NCBI RefSeq assembly: GCF_014207965.1
Contig: NZ_JACHLM010000001.1
Coordinates: 856,429 to 920,428 of the forward strand
DNA from: Brevundimonas bullata
Lineage (GTDB): Bacteria > Pseudomonadota > Alphaproteobacteria > Caulobacterales > Caulobacteraceae
Length of the DNA: 64,000 nt
Direction of reading: 5' to 3'
The notes under the pieces are model-generated. The model saw nothing but the letters and a program-made list of their open reading frames with translations, did not search any database and was not told where the DNA came from. Numbering within the stretch: the first letter of the stretch is position 1; the number at the start of each line of letters is the position of its first letter. This document shows, piece after piece, positions 27,541 to 40,483 of this stretch. The position numbers were made by a program, and so were the translations under genes.

Positions 27541-29037
27541 TCAGCCCTGGGCGCTGTAGCCCTTGCCGCCGTTCGACGGGCGACGGCTGCGGCGCTTCAG
27601 TTCGCCGACAGCCTTGGGTTCGGCTGCGGGAGCCGAGCGCGGTGAGGACTTGGGACGTTCGCCGGCCATGGGGTCATAGGCGGCGACCGGGCGTTCGACG
27701 TGGGCGCGACCCGGAGCAGGCTTGCGCAGGCGATGCGGCTGACCGCCGCCCTCCGGCTTGACGCCGTCGCGACGCGGGTTGCGGTTGCGACCTTCGCCGC
27801 CGCCGCGACCGCCGCGTCCGCCGCGCTCTTCACGCTCGGGCAGGGTGGCCTTGGAGTTGACGCCGGCGGCCATGATCGAGGCGTCGAGCATGCCCAGGGC
27901 CTTGTCGTTACGACGGTCGATGGCCGGGATCTTCTGGCGCGTGACCTTTTCGATGTCCTTGAGCAGCTTCATCTCGTCGCCGGCGACGAAGCTGATGGCG
28001 GTGCCTTCAGCGCCCGCGCGGGCCGTACGACCGATGCGGTGGACGTAGGCTTCCGGCACATAAGGCAGCTCGAAGTTCACCACGTGCGTGACCTTGTCCA
28101 CGTCGATGCCGCGAGCGGCGATGTCGGTGGCGACCAGGACGCGCAGCTTGCCCTGCTTGAAGGCTTCCAGGGCGCGTTCGCGTTGCGACTGGCTCTTGTT
28201 GCCGTGGATGGCGCCGGCTTCAACGCCGCCGGCTTCCAGATAGGCCGCGACCTTGTCGGCGCCGTGCTTGGTCTTGGTGAAGACCAGGCAGCGCGTATAG
28301 GCCGCGTCAGAGAAGAGCTCGGTCAGCAGGGCGCGCTTGCGGCCTTGCTCGATGTGGACGACCGACTGCTTGATGCGCTCGACGGTGGTGGCCTGGGGCG
28401 TGACCTGGACCTTGACCGGGTCCTTCAGCAGCTCGCCGGCCAGCTTGCCGATCTCCGACGGCATGGTGGCCGAGAAGAAGAGGTTCTGACGCTTGGCCGG
28501 GATGCGGCTGACGATCTGACGGATAGGCTTGATGAAGCCCAGGTCCAGCATCTGGTCGGCTTCGTCGAGGACGAAGATTTCCGTCGAGCTGAGGTCCAGC
28601 GTCTTTTGTTGCAGGTGGTCCAGCAGGCGGCCGGGGGCGGCGACCAGGATGTCCAGGCCCTGTTGCAGGGCGCGTTCCTGCGGGCCGTACTTGACGCCGC
28701 CGAAGATGACGGCGACGCGGAAGCCCAGGTGCTGGCCGTATTGCTTGAAGCTGTCAGCGATCTGGCTGGCCAGTTCACGGGTCGGCGACAGGATCAGGCA
28801 GCGCGTGGTGCGCGGCTTGGGGGCGATGCGGTTTTCGGCCAGGCGATGCAGGATTGGCAGGGCGAAGGCGGCGGTCTTGCCGGTGCCGGTCTGGGCGATG
28901 CCCAGCAGGTCCTTGCCGAGCATGACGTCGGGGATGGCCTTGGCCTGGATCGGCGTCGGCTTGGTGTAGCCGGTGGCGTCCAGCGCCTGGAGGAGGGCCT
29001 TGTTCAGGCCCATGGATTCAAAAGTGATATTGCTCAC
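27541..29037 (-). CDS. rhlE: DEAD-box ATP-dependent RNA helicase, RhlE type
   Basis: A 498-residue RNA helicase. All core motifs are visible in order: Q motif KPTPIQAKAIP, motif I AQTGTGKT, Ia PTRELA, II DEAD, III SAT, V ATDIAARGIDV and VI HRIGRTARAG. A basic glycine/arginine-rich tail follows from about 400 (GGRGGRGGGEGR), as expected for RNA binding. GTG at 29037 is taken as the start because it gives the usual RhlE opening (FESMGLNKALLQAL); an ATG eight codons on is possible. The GTG overlaps the stop of a small ORF upstream by four bases. It probably acts in ribosome assembly or RNA turnover, often under cold stress. Confidence 0.92.
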   Translation of the reverse strand: MSNITFESMGLNKALLQALDATGYTKPTPIQAKAIPDVMLGKDLLGIAQTGTGKTAAFALPILHRLAENRIAPKPRTTRCLILSPTRELASQIADSFKQYGQHLGFRVAVIFGGVKYGPQERALQQGLDILVAAPGRLLDHLQQKTLDLSSTEIFVLDEADQMLDLGFIKPIRQIVSRIPAKRQNLFFSATMPSEIGKLAGELLKDPVKVQVTPQATTVERIKQSVVHIEQGRKRALLTELFSDAAYTRCLVFTKTKHGADKVAAYLEAGGVEAGAIHGNKSQSQRERALEAFKQGKLRVLVATDIAARGIDVDKVTHVVNFELPYVPEAYVHRIGRTARAGAEGTAISFVAGDEMKLLKDIEKVTRQKIPAIDRRNDKALGMLDASIMAAGVNSKATLPEREERGGRGGRGGGEGRNRNPRRDGVKPEGGGQPHRLRKPAPGRAHVERPVAAYDPMAGERPKSSPRSAPAAEPKAVGELKRRSRRPSNGGKGYSAQG

Positions 29038-29288
29038 GGAACGTCTTTCGCATGGGACGAAGCGGCGTCCTGATGCGTGCGGTCGGAAGGCTCCGCCTTC
29101 TCGACCCGACGCACGCTAGGAGAGACGCTCCGCCAATCCCGATAGAGCTTCGGAATGAAGCCGTCGGGGTGGATCGGGGCGCCGCCCCGCGTGTCCGGAC
29201 GACGTAATGACTCTGAGGTCTCGCCAGCTGCGTCTGCAATCAGGTCTTCGCAGAGGAAGACCCACACGCGTTGCAGGAAGCCGGCCAT
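29034..29288 (-). CDS. possible small protein translationally coupled to rhlE
   Basis: An 84-codon ORF whose TGA overlaps the GTG start of the helicase (GTGA). The predicted product opens MAGFLQRVWVFLCEDLIADAA and continues with IHPDGFIPKLYRDW, which looks protein-like, with a mostly G/C third position. No ribosome-binding site is clear and I do not recognise the family. The alternative is that this 318-base space is a long 5' leader of rhlE, as cold-responsive helicase genes often have. Confidence 0.4.
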   Translation of the reverse strand: MAGFLQRVWVFLCEDLIADAAGETSESLRRPDTRGGAPIHPDGFIPKLYRDWRSVSPSVRRVEKAEPSDRTHQDAASSHAKDVP

Positions 29289-29354
29289 CGCATGGTGCGA
29301 TGCAGCGCAGATGGGCCTCAATAAAGGCCAAGTCAAGGCGAGCGGCGTAAATGC

Positions 29355-30017
29355 CTAGAGCAGGTTGACCGCCATATTGACCGCCAGGGCCAGGATCACC
29401 GTGTTGAACAGGAAGGCGACCAGGGAGTGCAGGGTGGCGAGCCGGCGCAGTTTCTGACTGCTGATCTGAATGTCTGCGGTCTGGTTGGCGACGCCGATGA
29501 TCAGGGCGAAGTGCAGAAAGTCCCAGTAGTCGGCGTCAGCCTCGCCAGGAAAGATCAGGCCCCGGCGGTCGTCCCTTGCCCCGTCCCGACCGCTCTCGGC
29601 GGGAGCGTAGAATTCGTGGGCGTAGTGCAGGGTGAATATGACGTGCACGAACAGCCAGGACAGGGCGATGACTCCGATGGAGAAGAGGGCGCTGGCCACC
29701 GACGGCCGCCCTTCGCCCGCCGCTTCCATGACGATGATGAAGACGCTGGCCGCCGCCGCCAGCAGGCTGAGCGGCAGGACCGCGCCGCCCGCCTGATCCA
29801 TCTCGGCGGCGCGCTTGCGAATCGCCTCTACCGAGGTGGAACGGAACAGGCGGGCGAAGGTCAGGGCGAGGAAGGCGACAGCGCCCGCGCCCCATCCCGC
29901 CGCGATCCGCGTCGGCCAGTCCCGGACGCCGGGCGCCAGGGCGATGACCGCGATCAGGACCGCCAGCCCCAGCCACAAGGCGGCGTGCAGACGGTAGAGG
30001 CGGGCGATCCAGCTCAT
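29355..30017 (-). CDS. DUF1345 membrane protein
   Basis: A 220-residue inner-membrane protein of the DUF1345 family. About five hydrophobic stretches are visible (residues about 12-32, 38-60, 80-98, 108-130 and 195-220). The family signature region FVHVIFTLHYAHEFY is at about 120-134, with ADYWDFLHFALIIG near 165. The ATG at 30017 is the only sensible start; a far longer reading frame continuing upstream runs antisense to ku and is not coding. It is divergent from ku, with 90 bases between. Function is unknown. Confidence 0.85.
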   Translation of the reverse strand: MSWIARLYRLHAALWLGLAVLIAVIALAPGVRDWPTRIAAGWGAGAVAFLALTFARLFRSTSVEAIRKRAAEMDQAGGAVLPLSLLAAAASVFIIVMEAAGEGRPSVASALFSIGVIALSWLFVHVIFTLHYAHEFYAPAESGRDGARDDRRGLIFPGEADADYWDFLHFALIIGVANQTADIQISSQKLRRLATLHSLVAFLFNTVILALAVNMAVNLL

Positions 30018-30107
30018 GGCGCGGATGATGGCCCGGTTCTGGGTGGGGGGCCAGAGGGCTGAACAAATCCTCGGTCGGCCCGTTGAACCGGGCTGGAGGA
30101 CCGGATT

Positions 30108-30935
30108 ATGGCTGCACGACCCACCTGGCAGGGACATCTGAAGCTGTCGCTGGTGACCTGTCCGGTCGCCCTGTACACCGCGACCAGCAGCGCCAATGAC
30201 GTGCGCTTCCACCTGATCAATCCGGCGACCAACAACCGCATTCGCATGGTGACGACCGACCCGGACACGGGGCCGGTCGAGCGGTCCGACCTGGTCAAGG
30301 GCTATGAGGTGTCCAAGGACGAATACGTCCTGTTCGACGAGGCCGACTTCGACAAGGTGAGGCTGGAGAGCACCAAGACCATCGCCATCGACCAGTTCGT
30401 CGACGAGGCGGACATCGACCGGCTGTACTGGGACGACCCCTTCTATGTGGTGCCGGAAAAGGGCGTGGGGGTCGAAGCCTTCGCCGTGATCCGCGAGGCG
30501 ATGAAGACGGCGGGCAAGATCGCGCTCGGCCAACTGGTGCTGCGCGGCAAGGAGCGGCAGCTGGCGCTGGAGGTCCATGGCAAGGGGCTGGTCGCCTACA
30601 CCCTGCGCGCTCACGACGAGGTGCGCGACGCGGACGACTTTTTCGACGACATCCCCGAGGTCAAGGCCGACCCTGACATGGTGGAGATCGCCGCCCGCAT
30701 CATCGGCCAGAAGGAGGCGGACTTCGATCCGACCCGCTTCCACGACGGCTATGACGAGGCCCTGAAAGAGATGATCAAGGCCAAGCAGAAGGGCGGCAAG
30801 GGGGTGGTGGCCGTGGCCGAGCCGGACGACACCAATGTCATCGACCTGATGGCGGCGCTGAAGGCCAGTCTGAAGGGGACGGCGTCGAAAGCGGATGCCG
30901 CCAAGAAATCCGCGCCGAAGAAGAAGGCGGGCTAG
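30108..30935 (+). CDS. ku: non-homologous end joining protein Ku
   Basis: A 275-residue bacterial Ku that forms a homodimeric ring on DNA ends and recruits LigD. The core beta-barrel opens with PTWQGHLKLSLVTCPVALY and continues through YEVSKDEYVLFDEADFD (about 66-82). The lysine-rich C-terminus (KKSAPKKKAG) fits the extended tails that bind DNA and LigD. ligD is only 0.7 kb away on the opposite strand, with two small genes between, so the two-protein NHEJ system is locally complete. It is convergent with the cysteine hydrolase gene, overlapping by four bases. Confidence 0.95.
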   Translation: MAARPTWQGHLKLSLVTCPVALYTATSSANDVRFHLINPATNNRIRMVTTDPDTGPVERSDLVKGYEVSKDEYVLFDEADFDKVRLESTKTIAIDQFVDEADIDRLYWDDPFYVVPEKGVGVEAFAVIREAMKTAGKIALGQLVLRGKERQLALEVHGKGLVAYTLRAHDEVRDADDFFDDIPEVKADPDMVEIAARIIGQKEADFDPTRFHDGYDEALKEMIKAKQKGGKGVVAVAEPDDTNVIDLMAALKASLKGTASKADAAKKSAPKKKAG

Positions 30936-31393
30936 AGGTCGGCGGTGCTGATCACATGCTTGAAATGGTGCCGCCACAGGCGGGCGCCCAGTTCGCCCGC
31001 GCGGTCCAGCGAAGAGCCGACGGTCAGATCGCTGATCAGGGTCGGCGTCAAGCCCGCGTCGAACAGGGCGAAACCGGCGGCCAGGACGCAGGTGTCGGTC
31101 TGGACGCCGCAGACCAGAACCCGCTCGGGGTTCAGCGCCTTCAGATGGGCGACGGTTTCCGGGGGCGGAGCGTAGCCGTGTTTCACGTGGATCAGGTCGG
31201 CGGCGACCAGGCTGTCGTCGTCGGGGCCCGGCGTCCAGCCGAGCTGGCGCTGGAACGGGGTGACGGCCTCGTCGTGGCGCTCGACCGTGGCCACCGAGGG
31301 CATGGTCCCGATCAGGCGATTAATTCCCTCGATCAGCCAGTCCGGCGGATTGAAGCTGGGCTGAACGTCGATGATCAGCAGGGCCTGACGCAC
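30932..31393 (-). CDS. isochorismatase-family cysteine hydrolase
   Basis: A 153-residue hydrolase with the family catalytic triad: aspartate in LLIIDVQPSF (D9), lysine in HVKHGY (near 70) and cysteine in CGVQTDTCVLAAGF (near 100). It is shorter than typical members (about 180-210), mainly in the lid region. Relatives include nicotinamidases and other amidohydrolases. The GTG at 31393 is the start. It is the last gene of a co-directional run (ligD, DUF3606, hydrolase) and ends against ku. A role in nicotinamide or NAD metabolism supporting ligation is only a guess. Confidence 0.82.
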   Translation of the reverse strand: MRQALLIIDVQPSFNPPDWLIEGINRLIGTMPSVATVERHDEAVTPFQRQLGWTPGPDDDSLVAADLIHVKHGYAPPPETVAHLKALNPERVLVCGVQTDTCVLAAGFALFDAGLTPTLISDLTVGSSLDRAGELGARLWRHHFKHVISTADL

Positions 31394-31416
31394 GGTCGTT
31401 GTCGGCGCAGCTCGGG

Positions 31417-31599
31417 TCAGCGCTTCTTGCCCAGTTCGGCGGCGATGTCCTTGGTCATGCGACCGACCTTGCGGTGGGCGGCGGTGATCTGGTCCTTGGT
31501 CACGCCCCAGCGCTTCATGAAGTATTCGACGGACTGACGCTCCGACAGGTCGATCCGGTCCTTGTCAATGAAGCCGCGCTTGTCCTTGAGGCCCGCCAT
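31417..31599 (-). CDS. DUF3606 small protein
   Basis: A 60-residue protein matching the DUF3606 pattern (KDRIDLSERQSVEYFMKRWG, then VTKDQITAAHRKVG), a small predicted helical domain common in alpha- and betaproteobacteria and often found near stress or DNA-repair genes. The ATG at 31599 has AGGAC upstream and starts the conserved part; a nine-codon extension is not needed. It is located 54 bases after ligD and 23 before the hydrolase gene, so probably in the same transcript. Function is unknown. Confidence 0.82.
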   Translation of the reverse strand: MAGLKDKRGFIDKDRIDLSERQSVEYFMKRWGVTKDQITAAHRKVGRMTKDIAAELGKKR

Positions 31600-31653
31600 G
31601 GGAGTGTCCTTGATCCGTAAAGACAAAGCCTAGCACGTTTGGCGGCCAGGACC

Positions 31654-34203
31654 TTAGCCCAGCTTGCGAATGGCGGGCTTGAGCGAGGTCGCCGAGGCGC
31701 GGAACCCGGCCCAGGGATCGGGGGCCTGCAACAGGTCGCCGGCGGTCCACAGGTTGAAAGCCCGCGGATCGAGTCCCGGCTTCACCTGATCCCAGGACAG
31801 GGGGAGGGCGACGCCGGCGCCGGGACGGGCGCGGGGCGACCAGGGGGCGACGGCGGTGGCCATGCGGCCGTTGCGGAGGTAGTCGAGGAAGATCCTTCCG
31901 CCACGCGCCTTCTTGGCCAGGGTGGTGGTGAAGCGGTCGGGGTGATCGGTCTTCAGCGCCTCCGACACCCCCTTGGCGAAGGCCTTGGCGTCGTCCCAGT
32001 CGACGCGGCTGCGGGCGTCGGCCTTGATCGGCACGACGACGTGCAGACCCTTGCCGCCGGTGGTCTTGACGAAGGGGGTCAGGCCCAGGGCTATCAGCCG
32101 GGGTTTCAACAGCCGGGCGGCGACGATGACGTCGTCGAAATCGAGACCCTCGTCGGGGTCGAGGTCGAAGGTGATCTGATCCGGCGTCTCGGGATCGCCG
32201 GGCTTGCAGCCCCACGGATGCAGCTCCAGCCCGCCTGACTGGCCCACCGCCACCAGACCGCCGACGTCGACGACCGCGACATAGGGTTTGCGCTCCTGCA
32301 CGTCGATCAGCTTCAGCCGGGGGCTGTGACTGGTCATGGCGTGGCGCTGAAAGAAGGTCTCGCCGGCGATGCCGTCGGGCGCGCGGATGATGGAGACGGG
32401 GCGGTCCATCAGGTGCGGCAGAAGGCGCTCGGCGGCGGCCTCGTAATAGCGGGCGAGGTCGCCCTTGGTGATCGGGGGACGCCCCTCGACGCCCGGCCAC
32501 AGCACCTTGTCGGGGTGGGAGATGGCGACCCCGGCGACGACCAGCTTGCCGGGTTTGGAGGCGGCGGAGCTGACGATTGTCGGCGCGCGGGGGGCGTCGG
32601 TCACGTCGGACGGCGCCTTGTCTTCGCGCAGGCCCTTGAAAGCGGCCTGACGCAGCGACCCCGCCTCGGTGTAGCCGCCGTGCTCGATCTCGGCGACCAG
32701 GGTCGGGGTGGTCCAGTGGACGTTCTTCTCGGCGGCGGGGGCGTTGGCGCCAGTGAAGGGCGAGCGGTCGGCGGCGGCGGCTTTCAGCGAGGGCAGAAGC
32801 GTCCTGGTCAGGGCGGCGGAATAGCCCGTGCCGACCCGGCCCAGATAGCGCAGCCCGCCCCTGGTCTTGACCCCGACCAGCAGGGAGCGGAAGCGGCTTC
32901 CGCCCTCGGACGACCAGCCGCCGATCACCACCTCGTCGCGACCCCGGCACTTGGACTTGACCCAGGAGGCCGAATGCCCCGCGCGATAGGGGGCGTCCAG
33001 CTTCTTGGAGATGACGCCTTCCAGATGCATGCGACAGGCGCTTTCCAGAATGGTCTGGCCGCTGGCGCCGAAATGCTCGACGTAGCGCAGACGGTCGGCG
33101 GCGGTCTTGGGCGTGCGGTCGATCAGGGCCTGAAGCCGCGCCTTGCGATGCGACAAGGGCAGCTTGCGCAGGTCTTCGGGGCCGTCGAACAGCAGGTCGA
33201 AGGCGAAATAGACCAGCCGGTCGGTCCGGCCTTCCGAGAGGGCGGTCTGCAAGGCCGAGAAGTCCGGCATGTCGTGCTCGTCCAGGACGCACAACTCGCC
33301 ATCCAGCACGCCGTCGGGCCAGAGGGCGGCGTCGGCGGCCAGTTCGGGAAAACGCTCGGTCCAGTCCAGACCCTTGCGGGTGCGCAAGGTGGCGCGGCCA
33401 TGACCGACGGCGATCTGGATGCGGTAGCCGTCGAACTTGATCTCATGCGCCCAGCCCGGCGCCGAGGGCGGGTGGTCGGCGACCTTGCATAGCTGGATGG
33501 GGACGAAGGCGTGGGGGCGGGCGACGGGGCGCGCCGCCTTCGGTGGTTTGGGCTTCGGCGGGGCCTTGCGGCCAGTGGCCTTGGAGGCGGTCCATTGCGT
33601 CTGACCCTCAACGATTTCCGCCAGGCTGCGGCCGGTGGTGATCGAGGCGTCGATCTCGGCCAGGGCGTCGCCTTCGCCGTCGACGGCGTATTCATCCTTC
33701 TCCTTGACCAGCAGCCAGTTGGCCCGTTTGGAGGGTTTCCCGCGATCCGACTTGAGCCGGATCAGGGCCCAGCCGCCCTTCAGCCTTTCGCCGTCGAGGG
33801 TCAGTTTGACCACGCCCTTTGCAAAGGCCGCGTCCAGATCGGCGTCCTTATCCGGGTCTTGGGGACGCCATTCGCCGACATCCCACATCTGCACCGTGCC
33901 CGCGCCGTAGTTGCCGGCCGGGATGGTCCCTTCGAAGCCGCCGTAATCGAGGGGATGATCCTCGACCTCGACCGCCAGGCGTTTGACGTGAGGGTCGCGC
34001 GAGGGGGCCTTGGTGACGGCCCAGGACTTGAGCACGCCGTCATGCTCGATGCGGAAGTCGTAGTGCAGGCGGGTCGCGGCGTGGCGCTGGATCAGATAGC
34101 GCAGGCCGGTCTGGCGCGCTTTCGCCTTGCGGCCTTTCGGCTCCGGCGTCACGCCGAAGTTCCGCTTGGCCTGATAGGTGTCGAGTTCGCCGCGCGCCGC
34201 CAT
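31654..34203 (-). CDS. ligD: multifunctional DNA ligase D (PE-ligase-polymerase)
   Basis: An 849-residue NHEJ enzyme with three domains in PE-LIG-POL order. The 3'-phosphoesterase domain is at about 30-180 (LHYDFRIEHDGVLKSWAV and DHPLDYGGFEGTIP). The ATP-dependent ligase domain is at about 230-530, with catalytic lysine K256 in HEIKFDGYR and later EGVISKK. The primase-like polymerase domain is at about 550-845 (HPDKVLWPG, FDLDPDEG, GLHVVVPI). Together with Ku it processes and seals double-strand breaks. The ATG at 34203 is preferred to one six codons earlier. It starts 59 bases after gltB on the same strand. Confidence 0.95.
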   Translation of the reverse strand: MAARGELDTYQAKRNFGVTPEPKGRKAKARQTGLRYLIQRHAATRLHYDFRIEHDGVLKSWAVTKAPSRDPHVKRLAVEVEDHPLDYGGFEGTIPAGNYGAGTVQMWDVGEWRPQDPDKDADLDAAFAKGVVKLTLDGERLKGGWALIRLKSDRGKPSKRANWLLVKEKDEYAVDGEGDALAEIDASITTGRSLAEIVEGQTQWTASKATGRKAPPKPKPPKAARPVARPHAFVPIQLCKVADHPPSAPGWAHEIKFDGYRIQIAVGHGRATLRTRKGLDWTERFPELAADAALWPDGVLDGELCVLDEHDMPDFSALQTALSEGRTDRLVYFAFDLLFDGPEDLRKLPLSHRKARLQALIDRTPKTAADRLRYVEHFGASGQTILESACRMHLEGVISKKLDAPYRAGHSASWVKSKCRGRDEVVIGGWSSEGGSRFRSLLVGVKTRGGLRYLGRVGTGYSAALTRTLLPSLKAAAADRSPFTGANAPAAEKNVHWTTPTLVAEIEHGGYTEAGSLRQAAFKGLREDKAPSDVTDAPRAPTIVSSAASKPGKLVVAGVAISHPDKVLWPGVEGRPPITKGDLARYYEAAAERLLPHLMDRPVSIIRAPDGIAGETFFQRHAMTSHSPRLKLIDVQERKPYVAVVDVGGLVAVGQSGGLELHPWGCKPGDPETPDQITFDLDPDEGLDFDDVIVAARLLKPRLIALGLTPFVKTTGGKGLHVVVPIKADARSRVDWDDAKAFAKGVSEALKTDHPDRFTTTLAKKARGGRIFLDYLRNGRMATAVAPWSPRARPGAGVALPLSWDQVKPGLDPRAFNLWTAGDLLQAPDPWAGFRASATSLKPAIRKLG

Positions 34204-34262
34204 ACTGCTGGAACGCAGCACGGCGGCGAAGGCTTCACGCCGCGTCCAGTCAGGGAGAGACG

Positions 34263-38785
<4,523 letters not shown>

Positions 38786-38789
<4 letters not shown>

Positions 38790-40219
38790 GCGGCGGCTTC
38801 CTCGGTACGCGCGCGCAGATAACGGTCGATTTCAGCCGCGGCGTCCTGGCCGTCGCGCACGGCCCAGACGACGAGGGAGGCGCCGCGCACGGCGTCCCCG
38901 GCGGCGAACACGCCGGGCAGGGTGGTGGCGAAACCGCCACGCGCCACCTGCAGGGTGTTCCATTTGCTCAGGCCGAGGCCGGAGTCGAGCTGCTCGGCGA
39001 AGGCTTCAGGCTCGAAGCCCAGGGCCTCGATCACCAGATCGGCGGGCAGGTCGAAGTCCGAGCCGGCCACGGGGGCGATGTCGCGGCGACCGCTGGCGGA
39101 GGCCTCAGTCAGGGCCATGCGCTGGGCGCGGACGGCCGTCACCGCCTCCCCCTTGGACATCAGGGCCTTGGGCGCGGCCAGCCATTCGAAGCGGACGCCT
39201 TCTTCCTCGGCGTTCTGCACCTCGCGGGCCGAGCCGGGCATGTTCTCGCGGTCGCGGCGATAGAGGCAGACAACGCTGTTCGCGCCCTGGCGGATGGCGG
39301 TGCGGACGCAGTCCATGGCCGTGTCCCCGCCGCCGACGACGACCACGTCGCGACCGGCCGCATGGGGGGCGGAGGCGTCGGCGGCGTCGCCGCAGTCGAC
39401 GCGGTTCTGGGCGATCAGGAAGTCGAGCGCGGCGACGGTGTCGTCGGCCCCGCGACCGGGGACGGAGAGGGTGCGGGCCTGATAGACGCCCATGGCCAGC
39501 AGCACCGCGTCATGGCGCGACCGCAGCTCGTCCATTGTCACGTCGACGCCGACATTGGTGTTGAGCACGAACTGGACCCCGCCCTCGATCAGGCGGTCGA
39601 CGCGGCGCTGAACGATGCGCTTCTCCAGCTTGAAGCCCGGGATGCCGTAGGTCAGTAGGCCGCCGGCGCGGTCGTGGCGGTCATAGACGGTGACGGCGTA
39701 GCCTTCGCTGCGCAGACGGTCGGCGGCGGCCAGACCGGCGGGACCGGAGCCGACGATGGCCACGCTCTGGCCGCGCTCGGCCAGGGGGCGGATGGGCTCG
39801 ACCCAGCCGTTGTCGAAGGCGGTGTCGGCGATCCAGGCCTCGACCGAGCCGATGGTGACGCCGTCCCAGCCGGACTGTTGCAGGGTGCAGGCGCCCTCGC
39901 ACAGGCGGTCCTGCGGACAGATGCGGCCGCAGATTTCGGGCATGGTCGAGGTGGCGGCGGCGACGCGCCAGGCCTCGCGCAGGTCGCCGTCCGCCGACAG
40001 GGCCAGCCAGTCGGGGATGTTGTTCTGAAGCGGGCAGGCGTTCTGACAGAAGGGCACGCCGCAGTCGGTGCAACGCGACGCCTGAGCCGCGCCGCTGTCG
40101 GCGGTCGGTTTGAGCGTGATCTCCGTAAAGGCGCGTACGCGCAGATCAGCGGGCTGTTTATCCAGCCGACGCTGCTCGATCAGAAAACCACCAGGGTTGG
40201 AACGGCCACCTTTTTGCAT
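38786..40219 (-). CDS. gltD: glutamate synthase (NADPH), small subunit
   Basis: A 477-residue beta subunit passing electrons from NADPH through FAD and iron-sulfur centres to GltB. The N-terminal 4Fe-4S cysteines are CTDCGVPFCQNACPLQNN and CGRICPQDRLCEGAC. Two dinucleotide sites follow (VGSGPAGLAAADRL and VVVGGGDTAMDC). The ATG at 40219 gives the usual length; an upstream ATG at 40288 would add 23 residues with no family resemblance. No Shine-Dalgarno supports either. It is the first gene of the gltD-gltB operon and diverges from the M16 peptidase gene. Confidence 0.93.
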
Positions 40220-40280
40220 CTGCTCATTAAGCGAAATCTGGCGCGGTAGTGCAAATATATTTCGATAAAGGCTCCAAAAA

Positions 40281-40298
40281 TCATGCATCCTGGCATGA
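40281..40298. promoter_or_regulatory. dyad TCATGC-N6-GCATGA upstream of gltD
   Basis: A perfect six-base inverted repeat, about 62 bases before the preferred gltD start, in the divergent space shared with the M16 gene. It could be an operator, but no regulator is encoded nearby and no known consensus fits. Confidence 0.3.
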
Positions 40299-40483
40299 TG
40301 ATGCGCTCTAGCGCCAAAGCATGAGCATGGATTGACCGTTTTGGCGTGTGCGATGCAGCAATGTTTCGTGCCTGGCTGAAGCTTGAGCAGACCGGCGGGC
40401 GGATTAAATTTCTGAAAGGTTTGTTTCTAGTGGAATAGCGACGTTACGGTCCCCTCATTGCGACATCGCATCGGGGGAATTTC

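Noticed and set aside
29355..30977. Single 540-residue protein joining the DUF1345 gene to an upstream extension
   Set aside because: The extension is antisense to ku. The DUF1345 domain has its own ATG at 30017.
40290..40310. Sigma-54-type promoter (TGGCA followed by ATGC) near gltD
   Set aside because: The GG-GC spacing is one base short, it points away from gltD, and no enhancer-like site is visible.
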